A DNA stretch of 34,018 nucleotides from positions 1-34,018 of the IMG/VR virus record IMGVR_UViG_3300013285_000045. The stretch is one strand, 5' to 3'. Below the pieces are notes generated by a model. It was not told the DNA's origin. It saw nothing but the letters and a program-made list of their open reading frames with translations, and did not search any database. The translations under genes were made by a program, and so were the position numbers. Numbering within the stretch: the stretch's first letter is position 1; the number at the start of each line of letters is the position of its first letter. This DNA comes from a virus. Below are positions 20,274 through 26,591 of this stretch, in pieces.

Positions 20274-21153
20274 TTTCAGCCCAGAAGTCCGTAACTCCGC
20301 CTGGTGGAGTTCAGACAGTCGCAAAGCCGCCAACGGCAAGGCATCAGAATCGATCCTGACAAAGCTTGGAATGATGCCCATTCCAGACTTGAGCGGCATC
20401 GAGGCCGTGCAGATGGGTCACGTTATGGAACCCGTGATTCTTGAACTGGCTGCGAAGAAGCTGGGTTGCGAAGTTAAGAAGATTGACCATGCCATGTCGC
20501 ACCCGAAAGAACTGTGGCTGAAGTCTCATTTCGACGGGGTGACCCCGATGAACGAGCTTGTTGAGGCTAAAAATTACAACGCCAGCGTCAGGCACAAGTT
20601 CGACGCCGATACGGGGATGATGCCCCCCGCTGATCTGGCCCAATGCGTCCACGAAGCTACTGTGTTCGGAACGGATACCGTTTATCTAGCCGTCTTGTTC
20701 GGAGGCCAGGAGTTCGTGATGATCAAGGTGAACGTCACCGAACAGATGAAAGAAAGCCACATAAAAGATATGGCGGTTCACTGGGCAAAGGTTGTGAATA
20801 AGACCATACCAGACCCCTCATCTGTTGAAGAGGCTAGGCTGATATTCCCGGCTGCTCAGACGGGACTCAAAGTGGCTACAAACAAGTCGGAACGGTATTG
20901 CCAAGATCTCAAAGCAATTAAGCACCAGATCAAGCTGCTGGAAAGTCAGGAAGAGATCCTCCAGACTGCCTTGATGACAGAAATGGGTGACGCAGAAAGT
21001 CTTGTTGATGTTGGAGGTTCTGCGCTCGTGACTTGGAAGAATGCAAAGTCCAGTATGCGGTTTGACTCTAAGTTGTTCGAGCAGACGATGCCGGACACTT
21101 ATAAGAAGTTTGTCTACGAGGTTCCAGGATCGCGCAGGTTTTTGGTGAAGTAA
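20266..21153 (+). CDS. YqaJ/lambda-exonuclease-like recombination nuclease
   Basis: 295 aa from ATG 20266 with GAGGAGG upstream; an ATG-less extension to 20251 is rejected. The PD-(D/E)XK layout is visible: Glu55 in MGHVMEPVI, Asp90 in SHFDGV, Glu100-x-Lys102 in LVEAKNYN, then a Gln in DLAQCVHEA. The C-terminal third (about 200-260) is a coiled coil. Role: resects double-stranded ends 5' to 3' and hands the strand to the annealing protein encoded two genes downstream. The pairing of this nuclease with a RecT-like gene is a classic phage recombination module. Confidence 0.82.
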   Translation: MSDFSPEVRNSAWWSSDSRKAANGKASESILTKLGMMPIPDLSGIEAVQMGHVMEPVILELAAKKLGCEVKKIDHAMSHPKELWLKSHFDGVTPMNELVEAKNYNASVRHKFDADTGMMPPADLAQCVHEATVFGTDTVYLAVLFGGQEFVMIKVNVTEQMKESHIKDMAVHWAKVVNKTIPDPSSVEEARLIFPAAQTGLKVATNKSERYCQDLKAIKHQIKLLESQEEILQTALMTEMGDAESLVDVGGSALVTWKNAKSSMRFDSKLFEQTMPDTYKKFVYEVPGSRRFLVK

Positions 21154-21166
21154 AAAAGGAGCAAAA

Positions 21167-21343
21167 GTGAAGATTGTTTATTCATTACAAGATGTGAAGA
21201 ATCTGCTGCGTCTGGCGGCAGATGAAGATCATCATCTGATATTTGAAAAGGTAGAGATGAGCGGGTACGGTCAAAATATTGAGTTTACTCTTTCGGTTCT
21301 TGAAAACCATAAGGAGGACGAAGATGGATCAGCACCCACTTAA
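21167..21343 (+). CDS. Small ORF in recombination operon
   Basis: 58 aa found by manual reading, GTG 21167 with AAGGAG at 5 nt, TAA 21341-21343. The product (MKIVYSLQDVKNLLRLAADE, then EKVEMSGYGQNIEFTLSVLE) is acidic and helical-beta. It overlaps the next gene by 20 nt. No family is recognised. Confidence 0.6.
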   Translation: MKIVYSLQDVKNLLRLAADEDHHLIFEKVEMSGYGQNIEFTLSVLENHKEDEDGSAPT

Positions 21344-21551
21344 GTTCGCTTTTCAGAAGTGTTTTTTTCTGCGCGGGGTGACGTATCTTCCGCACTACGT
21401 CAAAGACGTGTTTGTCGGGCCTGGCTGGTCACACAAGACCGGATCAGGCGACAACGTAACGTATCACCCCAACATTTATACCGAGCAGCGTCTTATTGAC
21501 GCTGGTGCGGAACGGTCAGAAATGTATCTTTGGGAGAGAAAGCATGGCTAA
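21324..21551 (+). CDS. Small hypothetical protein before RecT
   Basis: 75 aa from ATG 21324 with AAGGAGG at 7 nt; a start at 21279 lies inside the previous gene and lacks a site. The product is rich in aromatic and basic residues (FAFQKCFFLRGVTYLPHYVK). It overlaps the RecT-like gene by 8 nt. Function unknown. Confidence 0.58.
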   Translation: MDQHPLKFAFQKCFFLRGVTYLPHYVKDVFVGPGWSHKTGSGDNVTYHPNIYTEQRLIDAGAERSEMYLWERKHG

Positions 21552-22383
21552 TGAACTTGTTCCTTTCGGCGACATTGAGCGCATGGCTGTTGCTGTTGCT
21601 AAGAGTGGCCTTTTTGGCATCAAGACCGCAGAGCAGGGTGTCGCCCTGATGTTGATTGCACAGGCTGAAGGTCTTCATCCGGCGATTGCTGCGCGTGATT
21701 ACCATGTGATCCAAGGTCGTCCTGCGTTGAAAGCAGATGCGATGCTTGCGCGATTTCAGAGCGCAGGAGGTAGGGTGAACTGGGTGAGCTACACCGACGA
21801 TGAGGTGACGGGGAAGTTCTCTCACCCACAAGGCGGCGAGGTCAGCATCAGTTGGACGATCGATATGGCTAAAAATGCTGGTTTGGCTGGCAAGGACAAT
21901 TGGAAGAATTTTCCACGCGCCATGCTACGCGCACGGTGCATCTCAGAGGGAATCCGCACAGTGTTCCCAGGCTGCGTTGTCGGCACTTACACGCCGGAAG
22001 AGGTGCAGGACTTTGACACTTCCCACAAACCCCATCAGAAGGATATGGGTCCAGTCGAGGTAGTGATTGAGTCCACCAACAATCAAGAAGGTGCGCTGCC
22101 GCTGTTTGTGCCAGGCGCAGAAGAGGCGTATGCGGCCTACTCAAACAAAGGAGAGTGGATGGAAGCCTACCTGAACATGGTTGGCAAGATCTGCGCGGCT
22201 CAGAAGCTGAATTCTCTTCAGAAGCGCGAGAAGGTGCAGGGACTTTGGGACATAAACAAAGAGTTTCTGGACTCACTTACAAGCCTCGAGAAAACTCGCA
22301 TGAGGGCTGCAATCGTTGAACTGGGGGGTACGGCAGAGGTAAAGCCAGAAGCCGCCCCAGACGAAGCAGCAGCACCGTTTTGA
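21544..22383 (+). CDS. recT: RecT-family single-strand annealing protein
   Basis: 279 aa from ATG 21544. The conserved core is visible: ALMLIAQAEGLHPAIAARDY, QGRPALKADAMLARFQ, then KNFPRAMLRARCISEGIRTV and VVGTYTPEEVQDF. These blocks match the RecT family as I know it. The C-terminus (after ~200) is divergent, ending Ala/Pro/Glu-rich. Role: anneals complementary single strands made by the upstream nuclease, for recombination and concatemer formation. Confidence 0.85.
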   Translation: MANELVPFGDIERMAVAVAKSGLFGIKTAEQGVALMLIAQAEGLHPAIAARDYHVIQGRPALKADAMLARFQSAGGRVNWVSYTDDEVTGKFSHPQGGEVSISWTIDMAKNAGLAGKDNWKNFPRAMLRARCISEGIRTVFPGCVVGTYTPEEVQDFDTSHKPHQKDMGPVEVVIESTNNQEGALPLFVPGAEEAYAAYSNKGEWMEAYLNMVGKICAAQKLNSLQKREKVQGLWDINKEFLDSLTSLEKTRMRAAIVELGGTAEVKPEAAPDEAAAPF

Positions 22384-22446
22384 GGCGGCATGGTTTCCCT
22401 CAAGGACTGCCTCCCCACTTATTTCAACAGGAACAAGAAAGAAGAT

Positions 22447-22779
22447 ATGGATAACAACCCGCACCGACCCCTCGCAGGAACAGGCGTTGCCTTCTGGGAA
22501 CACAAAGAATCCCGCAAGTCACCGCAAGGGCCAGACTTCAAAGGCCAGATCCTCCTCGAGATGGACTACAAGGCCGGCGAGACTCTCAAATTCGCCGCAT
22601 GGCAAAAGGACACGAAGTTGGGTGTTCCTCTTCTCAGCATCAAGGAAGACAACTGGGCTAAGAAGAAGAGGGCAGAAATGGATCAGCCTCGGGAAGTGCA
22701 GCGCGGATATAACGCGCCAGCAAGGAAGACCAATCCTTACAAGAATCATGATGATGACAATGACGTACCTTTTAACTAG
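22447..22779 (+). CDS. SSB-like protein with acidic tail
   Basis: 110 aa from ATG 22447; a start at 22390 is also possible but the MDNNPHRPLAGTG beginning fits relatives I recall. The body (GQILLEMDYKAGETLKFAAW, then WQKDTKLGVPLLSIKED) looks like an OB-like beta unit, and the tail is DDDNDVPFN, echoing the acidic tip of bacterial SSB that recruits partners. Located right after RecT. Role inferred: binds single-stranded DNA during recombination or replication. Confidence 0.6.
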   Translation: MDNNPHRPLAGTGVAFWEHKESRKSPQGPDFKGQILLEMDYKAGETLKFAAWQKDTKLGVPLLSIKEDNWAKKKRAEMDQPREVQRGYNAPARKTNPYKNHDDDNDVPFN

Positions 22780-22787
22780 AACGGGCC

Positions 22788-22793
22788 TATAAT
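22788..22793 (+). promoter_or_regulatory. Perfect TATAAT before second HNH gene
   Basis: TATAAT stands 28 nt before the HNH start at 22822. No good -35 is at 16-18 nt. The first HNH gene has TAAAAT at 19360-19365, 26 nt before its start. Confidence 0.4.
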
Positions 22794-22821
22794 GGTTGCA
22801 TCATCAGCACAGGGGTGCAGC

Positions 22822-23256
22822 ATGGTTCGTTCTAAAGAGTGTTTTAAGTGCAAGTCCGTCCTGCCATTAGATGAGTTTTACAAACACTCAATGATGGGGG
22901 ATGGACATCTAAACAAGTGCAAAACTTGTACAAAAAATGATGTTTCCAAACATCGAAAATTAAATTTAGAAAAAATTAGGGCTTATGACAGAGATCGAGG
23001 AAAACTAACCAACCGAATTTCTTTGAATATTGAAGTCACTCGCGCATGGAGAGCCGCAGATAAACGAAGAGCAGTAGCTCATAGTTCTGTTTCAAGGGCC
23101 ATAAAAGCTGGAATTCTATATAAATCGCCATGCGTTAAATGTGGAAATGAGAAAAGCTTGGCTCACCATGAAGACTATGACAAGCCTTTAGATGTAATGT
23201 GGCTATGCCAGCCATGCCACAAACAACGTCACAAAGAATTGAAAGAAGAGTTCTGA
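22822..23256 (+). CDS. Free-standing HNH endonuclease
   Basis: 144 aa from ATG 22822 with GGGGTG upstream. An N-terminal zinc finger (CFKCKSVLPLDEFYK, then CKTC: Cys7, Cys10, Cys33, Cys36) precedes a basic helical linker and the HNH core PCVKCGNEKSLAHHEDYDKP with WLCQPCHKQRH (Cys104, Cys107, His115-116, Cys129, Cys132). Codons are more A/T-rich than in the neighbours, a sign of separate origin. It lies between SSB-like and small early genes without visibly breaking one. Role: likely homing endonuclease. Confidence 0.85.
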   Translation: MVRSKECFKCKSVLPLDEFYKHSMMGDGHLNKCKTCTKNDVSKHRKLNLEKIRAYDRDRGKLTNRISLNIEVTRAWRAADKRRAVAHSSVSRAIKAGILYKSPCVKCGNEKSLAHHEDYDKPLDVMWLCQPCHKQRHKELKEEF

Positions 23257-23456
23257 TGCTTAACTACAAGGACTCCGCAGGGGTCGCCAGGTTCTTGTTG
23301 CAACTTCGCAGTAATTGCATGGACAAGTTTGCTGACGATGAACTGGAAAAGACGGGGCAGGGATACGTTCTGACAAAACCTATCCCTTCCAACATCCGCA
23401 GCGATTACGTTGCACTAGCGGAACACATCCGCAAACACAGCAGGGTGAAAGAATGA
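23256..23456 (+). CDS. Small early hypothetical protein
   Basis: 66 aa from ATG 23256, which overlaps the HNH stop (TGATG). The product (MLNYKDSAGVARFLLQLRSN, then YVALAEHIRKHSRVKE) is helical. It overlaps the following gene by 4 nt. No family is recognised. Confidence 0.55.
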   Translation: MLNYKDSAGVARFLLQLRSNCMDKFADDELEKTGQGYVLTKPIPSNIRSDYVALAEHIRKHSRVKE

Positions 23457-23917
23457 ATGACCTACGCAAAGCAGAGAGTTTGTTGCTGTTGGCTTCGAAG
23501 TACGAGACCGAATTTCACAAGAGCCGCAAAGAAAGCCCGTTTAGCGGTCCTACCTATGCCATCACCGCCCTCCGCGATGCCCTCGCGCAGCCTGAGCCAT
23601 TTAACCCTGACTGGGATCGCGTCGAGGCTTTGGAGGAATCGCTGCGGGAGCATATGGCCGAGATTCAGCGACTCAAAGCCCTCGCGGGGCCGAATGAGTC
23701 ATTTTGCGACTTGCACTGCACTTGGCATAACCATCACCCTGACTGTGCCCTCGCGCAGCCTGATCAGCCATCCCCACCCCAGCGCAAGCCGCTGACGGAT
23801 GCGCAGATCGCAAAAATACTAGATTGTGAGCGCATGAAATGGGCAACATCTCCGCCTACATATGAATTTTCGCTGGCCTTCGCCCGTGCCATTGAGAAGG
23901 CGCATGGAATTGAGTGA
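23453..23917 (+). CDS. Modular early protein with ALAQP linkers
   Basis: 154 aa. A helical N-terminus, then two linkers DALAQPEPF and CALAQPDQP encoded by an identical 17-bp DNA segment (23579-23595 and 23747-23763), a Cys/His patch between them (CDLHCTWHNHHPDC, a possible metal site), and an end of the type PLTDAQIAKILDCE with LAFARAIEKAHGIE. I recall such modular proteins from betaproteobacterial phages; function unknown. The repeated linker implies domain shuffling. Confidence 0.62.
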   Translation: MNDLRKAESLLLLASKYETEFHKSRKESPFSGPTYAITALRDALAQPEPFNPDWDRVEALEESLREHMAEIQRLKALAGPNESFCDLHCTWHNHHPDCALAQPDQPSPPQRKPLTDAQIAKILDCERMKWATSPPTYEFSLAFARAIEKAHGIE

Positions 23918-23945
23918 GTTCAGGTAAATTATCTCCACACCATAA

Positions 23946-24254
23946 ATGACACCTACACAGAGAAGTCTTGTCTACTTGCGTGAGCAGGGTTATTTGTGCG
24001 AGGTTGTGGAAAAGTGGAATAGTTTCACAAAGACCCGTAAAGACCTCTGGGGATGGTGCGACATCCTTGCTATCCGCGAGAACGAGATCCTGGCTGTACA
24101 GGTCACCGCTACTGGCGTCTCATCCCGTATAAAGAAAATGATGGAGTCAGATACCCTGCCTATCGTCCGCAAGGCAGGAGTGAGGATTGAAGTTCACGGT
24201 TGGCGCAAGAACGTGAAAGGACGCTACGTTATGAGAATCGAGGATCTGTCGTGA
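23946..24254 (+). CDS. Small restriction-fold nuclease-like protein
   Basis: 102 aa. The pattern VVEKWNSFTKTRKDLWGWCDILAI (split: VVEKWNSFTKTRKD / LWGWCDILAI) followed by EILAVQVT resembles compact PD-(D/E)XK resolvase or VRR-NUC folds: Asp39 would be catalytic, but the usual E-x-K is Q-x-T (52-54), so activity is uncertain. The ending VHGWRKNVKGRYVMRI is common in phage relatives I recall. No strong ribosome site is seen. It may act on recombination intermediates. Confidence 0.55.
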   Translation: MTPTQRSLVYLREQGYLCEVVEKWNSFTKTRKDLWGWCDILAIRENEILAVQVTATGVSSRIKKMMESDTLPIVRKAGVRIEVHGWRKNVKGRYVMRIEDLS

Positions 24255-25033
24255 GCAAAAAGAAAGTAACTGCACCCGCAGAAGAAAAGAAGAGGCCGCA
24301 CATCCTTGTATGCACACCAATGTACGGTGGGCAATGCACAGGGTTCTACACACAAGCCTTGTTGCAACTGGCTATTCTGTGCAAGGACAGGGGCGTGGAG
24401 ATGTCTTACTGCGCCATGTTCAACGAAAGCCTGGTGCAAAGGGCTAGGAATGGTCTGGCTAACAAGTTCATGTCTCGTGATGACTGCACTCACTTGATGT
24501 GGATTGACGCAGACATCTGGTTCAGGCCGGAAGACATTCTCCAGATGATCGCCGCAGAGGTTGACGTCATCTGCGGCATCTATCCTAAAAAAGAGATCAA
24601 CTGGAACTCTGTAGACAAGTTCTTGAAAGAAGGCGTGCCTGTAGATCAGATCAAGCACTACACAGGCAGCTTCGTTGTCAACCTCAAGGATAATGAGATG
24701 AACAAGACTGTGCCTGTGAATGAACCGTTCGAGATTTGGAACGGTGGTACAGGTTTCATGCTGGTCAAGAAAGATGTATTCTTGAAGCTCAAGCCTGTGG
24801 TGAAGTCTTACGTCAATGACGTCATAGACTCCAGAGCTGGCGCAATACCAGATCGCATCTACGAGTACTTTCCCGTTTTTATTGAACCAGAGTCAGAGCG
24901 ACTGCTGTCTGAAGACTACGCTTTTTGCAAAATCTGCCGCGAGAACGGCATTCAAATTTGGGCAGCACCGTGGGCAAGACTTGGACACCTGGGAAGCTAT
25001 CTTTTCGAAGGCAACCTAATTCCAACGCCTTAA
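24251..25033 (+). CDS. Glycosyltransferase, GT-A-like
   Basis: 260 aa from GTG 24251, overlapping the previous stop (GTGA) with GAGGA 7 nt before. The nucleotide-sugar site is visible as HLMWIDADIWF with the DxD at residues 86-88. Other family blocks are ILVCTPMYGGQCTGFYTQAL, MSYCAMFNESLVQRARN, ICGIYPKKEINW and WNGGTGFMLVKKDVF. Very similar phage enzymes are known to me as putative glycosyltransferases. Possible targets: modified phage DNA bases, or host surface sugars. No hydroxymethylating gene was found in this window, so the DNA option is open. Confidence 0.78.
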   Translation: MSKKKVTAPAEEKKRPHILVCTPMYGGQCTGFYTQALLQLAILCKDRGVEMSYCAMFNESLVQRARNGLANKFMSRDDCTHLMWIDADIWFRPEDILQMIAAEVDVICGIYPKKEINWNSVDKFLKEGVPVDQIKHYTGSFVVNLKDNEMNKTVPVNEPFEIWNGGTGFMLVKKDVFLKLKPVVKSYVNDVIDSRAGAIPDRIYEYFPVFIEPESERLLSEDYAFCKICRENGIQIWAAPWARLGHLGSYLFEGNLIPTP

Positions 25034-25221
25034 AATGCCCCGAGTGCGGCGCTTGGCATCGAGTAGTGGAAACAAGAGGCCAGAGAAGGCGTAGAGAGTG
25101 CGCTAACGGGCATAGGTTCTGGACTACAGAACAGATCGAACGGGGCGTTACTTTTAGCCAACACGCACCGCGCCTAGTAGATGTAGGTGCGTCTGGCGAT
25201 GAGAGCTTGCCCCGTAAGTAG
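24970..25221 (+). CDS. Zinc-ribbon protein (NrdR-like knuckle), start unclear
   Basis: The recognisable part is LKCPECGAWHRVVETRGQRR with RRECANGHRFWTTEQIERG: Cys23, Cys26, Cys44 and His48 if GTG 24970 is used, giving 83 aa. Relatives usually start right at M-K-C-P; here that position is TTA AAA TGC, with no ATG in frame anywhere near. GTG 24970 and TTG 24925 both lie inside the glycosyltransferase gene. Reinitiation, a rare start, or a -1 frameshift from the glycosyltransferase are alternatives. Role possibly nucleic-acid binding. Confidence 0.5.
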   Translation: MGKTWTPGKLSFRRQPNSNALKCPECGAWHRVVETRGQRRRRECANGHRFWTTEQIERGVTFSQHAPRLVDVGASGDESLPRK

Positions 25222-25235
25222 TCACGGCTCTCATC
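25198..25235. terminator. 9-bp inverted repeat at convergent junction
   Basis: GATGAGAGC (25198-25206) and GCTCTCATC (25227-25235) are perfectly complementary with a 20-nt loop, right where plus- and minus-strand blocks meet. No T-run is present, so a factor-dependent or structural end is more likely than a classical terminator. Confidence 0.4.
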
Positions 25236-25242
25236 CTCCTTA

Positions 25243-25286
25243 CTGCGTGGTGGGCGCAGAATCTACTTTCCCACCAACTTACGCAG
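25243..25286. terminator. Second convergent-junction hairpin
   Basis: CTGCGT-GGTGGG pairs with CCCACC and ACGCAG across a 15-nt loop with a 5-nt asymmetric bulge (AACTT). It overlaps the stop codon of the minus-strand 118-aa gene. Together with the repeat at 25198-25235 it may block read-through in both directions. Confidence 0.4.
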
Positions 25287-25635
25287 AAATGCCGCCTTCA
25301 CCAGGGGTGATATACACGTTGCCAGTAGATGCGGAAATCAAGGATACGGTCAACGATGGAGTTGACGTAGCAACTTGCGGAACTGAACTGACCGTCGTCG
25401 CATTTCCCCTAATTACCATTCCGTAGCTTGGGGTTCCTGCAACAGGAATCACGGCTGGTACAGCAGTCAAGTTGGACTGATAAAACGATGCGTAGGCATC
25501 ATTCGCCGTGCCATTATGCAGCCTGATCTGGCTGCAAGGTGAATCTGCCGTGATGGTGACTGCGTTGGCAACGTTCGCAGTCAGCGCAACAAGCACAGTC
25601 TTGCCCATAGGCTGAAATGCAATGTTATTAGCCAT
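25279..25635 (-). CDS. Small beta-rich virion protein
   Basis: 118 aa. Thr/Ala/Val-rich with few charges (VLVALTANVANAVTITADSP, later YITPGEGGISA). Composition matches the proteins at 7812-8228 and 8242-8622, so a capsid-surface or fibre role is likely. It is the last gene of the leftward right-hand block and its ATG overlaps the previous stop (TGATG). Confidence 0.6.
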   Translation of the reverse strand: MANNIAFQPMGKTVLVALTANVANAVTITADSPCSQIRLHNGTANDAYASFYQSNLTAVPAVIPVAGTPSYGMVIRGNATTVSSVPQVATSTPSLTVSLISASTGNVYITPGEGGISA

Positions 25636-25820
25636 CAGTACACCTTCTGCTCTTTGCCAGGAGTGGTCGGAGACTCCTTGCGGCTATAAGCGTTGTTAGG
25701 CTTTGCCTTGAATGACCACACCGTCTGGTTGCGGCCTACAGGCGTAGCTTTGCTTACGTTGCCGTGGCAGTCTGCTACGGGCTTGACGTATTCACACGTT
25801 GGTTTCAGATGATGAGTCAT
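25635..25820 (-). CDS. Small basic hypothetical protein
   Basis: 61 aa from ATG 25820, with AAGGAG 8 nt upstream; a longer reading to 25868 lacks a site. The product (MTHHLKPTCEYVKPVADCHG, then KAKPNNAYSRKESPTTPG) is basic and probably disordered. It overlaps the end of the upstream membrane-protein gene by 29 nt. Function unknown. Confidence 0.55.
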   Translation of the reverse strand: MTHHLKPTCEYVKPVADCHGNVSKATPVGRNQTVWSFKAKPNNAYSRKESPTTPGKEQKVY

Positions 25821-26013
25821 GTTTTTTCTCCTTGGGAACTCTTGCAACAAGATACGCGAAAAGAACAAAGATTGCTAGTGTGGCGATCCTCTCCCAAGAT
25901 GGCCCCCACATAGACCAGCAGCTAAGTCCACATGCCATGCACAAAGACATAACCGAAATCAAACGGTCTGAGATGACGGAAAACGCGAGTCGGATGATTT
26001 TCAAGGGATCCAT
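25792..26013 (-). CDS. Small two-helix membrane protein
   Basis: 73 aa. Two hydrophobic helices (about 15-36, with MSLCMACGLSCWSMW, and 42-58, LAIFVLFAYLVA) followed by a charged tail (RVPKEKKHDSSSETNV). I recall close relatives starting MDPxKIIRxAFxVISDR in phages. It could be a holin-like or virion membrane factor; no specific evidence. Confidence 0.62.
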   Translation of the reverse strand: MDPLKIIRLAFSVISDRLISVMSLCMACGLSCWSMWGPSWERIATLAIFVLFAYLVARVPKEKKHDSSSETNV

Positions 26014-26051
26014 AGTCTCTTTATAGCCTCAATTAATGGGCTTTCATCATA

Positions 26052-26273
26052 TCACTTGTCATCATCATCATCATCGTCTTTGCCGCCAAAGAAACCAGTT
26101 CCCCATCCGGCATCGTCATCTTTCATCTTCAAAGCTTCAAGCTTCAACGCCCTGTCGATCACTTTCATTTTGTCTGTGATCGTGGCCTCTGGGTCAGCCA
26201 TGATCTGCGCCATCAACTTGTTGATAGCCTTCTCAAGGTCTGGATTGATGCCCTTTTGCTTTTTGGTGGTCAT
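26052..26273 (-). CDS. Small protein with poly-Asp tail
   Basis: 73 aa. A helical core (DLEKAINKLMAQIMADPEAT, then ITDKMKVIDRALKLEALKMK) ends in GKDDDDDDDK. Relatives in other phages have an acidic end too. It directly follows two strongly basic small genes and overlaps one by 4 nt (ATGA), so the acidic tail may contact a basic partner. Confidence 0.65.
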   Translation of the reverse strand: MTTKKQKGINPDLEKAINKLMAQIMADPEATITDKMKVIDRALKLEALKMKDDDAGWGTGFFGGKDDDDDDDK

Positions 26274-26425
26274 CGACGATTCTTACGCTTGGCTGTCTTT
26301 GCAGACTTGCGAAATGCAGACGCTGTAGGCGCACCTGATGAGCCAGGCTTACGCATACGCTCACCGCTTCCAGCAGCTATACGCTGACGCTTGCGGTGTA
26401 TGTTGGAGTACAGGCCGTCTTTCAT
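26270..26425 (-). CDS. Basic 51-aa phage protein
   Basis: Found by manual reading: ATG 26425 to TGA 26270-26272. The product MKDGLYSNIHRKRQRIAAGS, then GERMRKPGSSGAPTASAFRK and a KTAKRKNRR end, is a conserved type I recall from many phages. About a third of residues are Lys or Arg, suggesting nucleic-acid or virion binding. Overlaps: TAATG with the gene before, ATGA with the gene after. Confidence 0.72.
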   Translation of the reverse strand: MKDGLYSNIHRKRQRIAAGSGERMRKPGSSGAPTASAFRKSAKTAKRKNRR

Positions 26426-26589
26426 TACCGTGAATACGCGCGTTTAGGATTGCTGGGAGCCTTCTTACGGGAATCTTCTTTAGCCATCTTGCGTTGGGCA
26501 CGTTGGGCGTCTCGAGATCCGCGCAATTTGTTCTCACCACCCTCACGGGCAGAACATTGGATTTGAGACTTGCTCATTTTTGTTGCCAT
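26425..26589 (-). CDS. Basic 54-aa protein
   Basis: Found by manual reading: ATG 26589, 2 nt after the stop of the 713-aa gene, to TAA 26425-26427. The product (MATKMSKSQIQCSAREGGEN, then RDAQRAQRKMAKEDSRKK) is Lys/Arg-rich. AAGAG lies 6 nt before the start. Function unknown; it is coupled to the 51-aa basic gene by TAATG. Confidence 0.65.
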   Translation of the reverse strand: MATKMSKSQIQCSAREGGENKLRGSRDAQRAQRKMAKEDSRKKAPSNPKRAYSR

Positions 26590-26591
26590 GA

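Noticed and set aside
26361-26546. 61-codon minus-strand frame overlapping the two basic genes
   Set aside because: It is the shifted shadow of the 54-aa and 51-aa genes, which have better starts, coupling and family resemblance.
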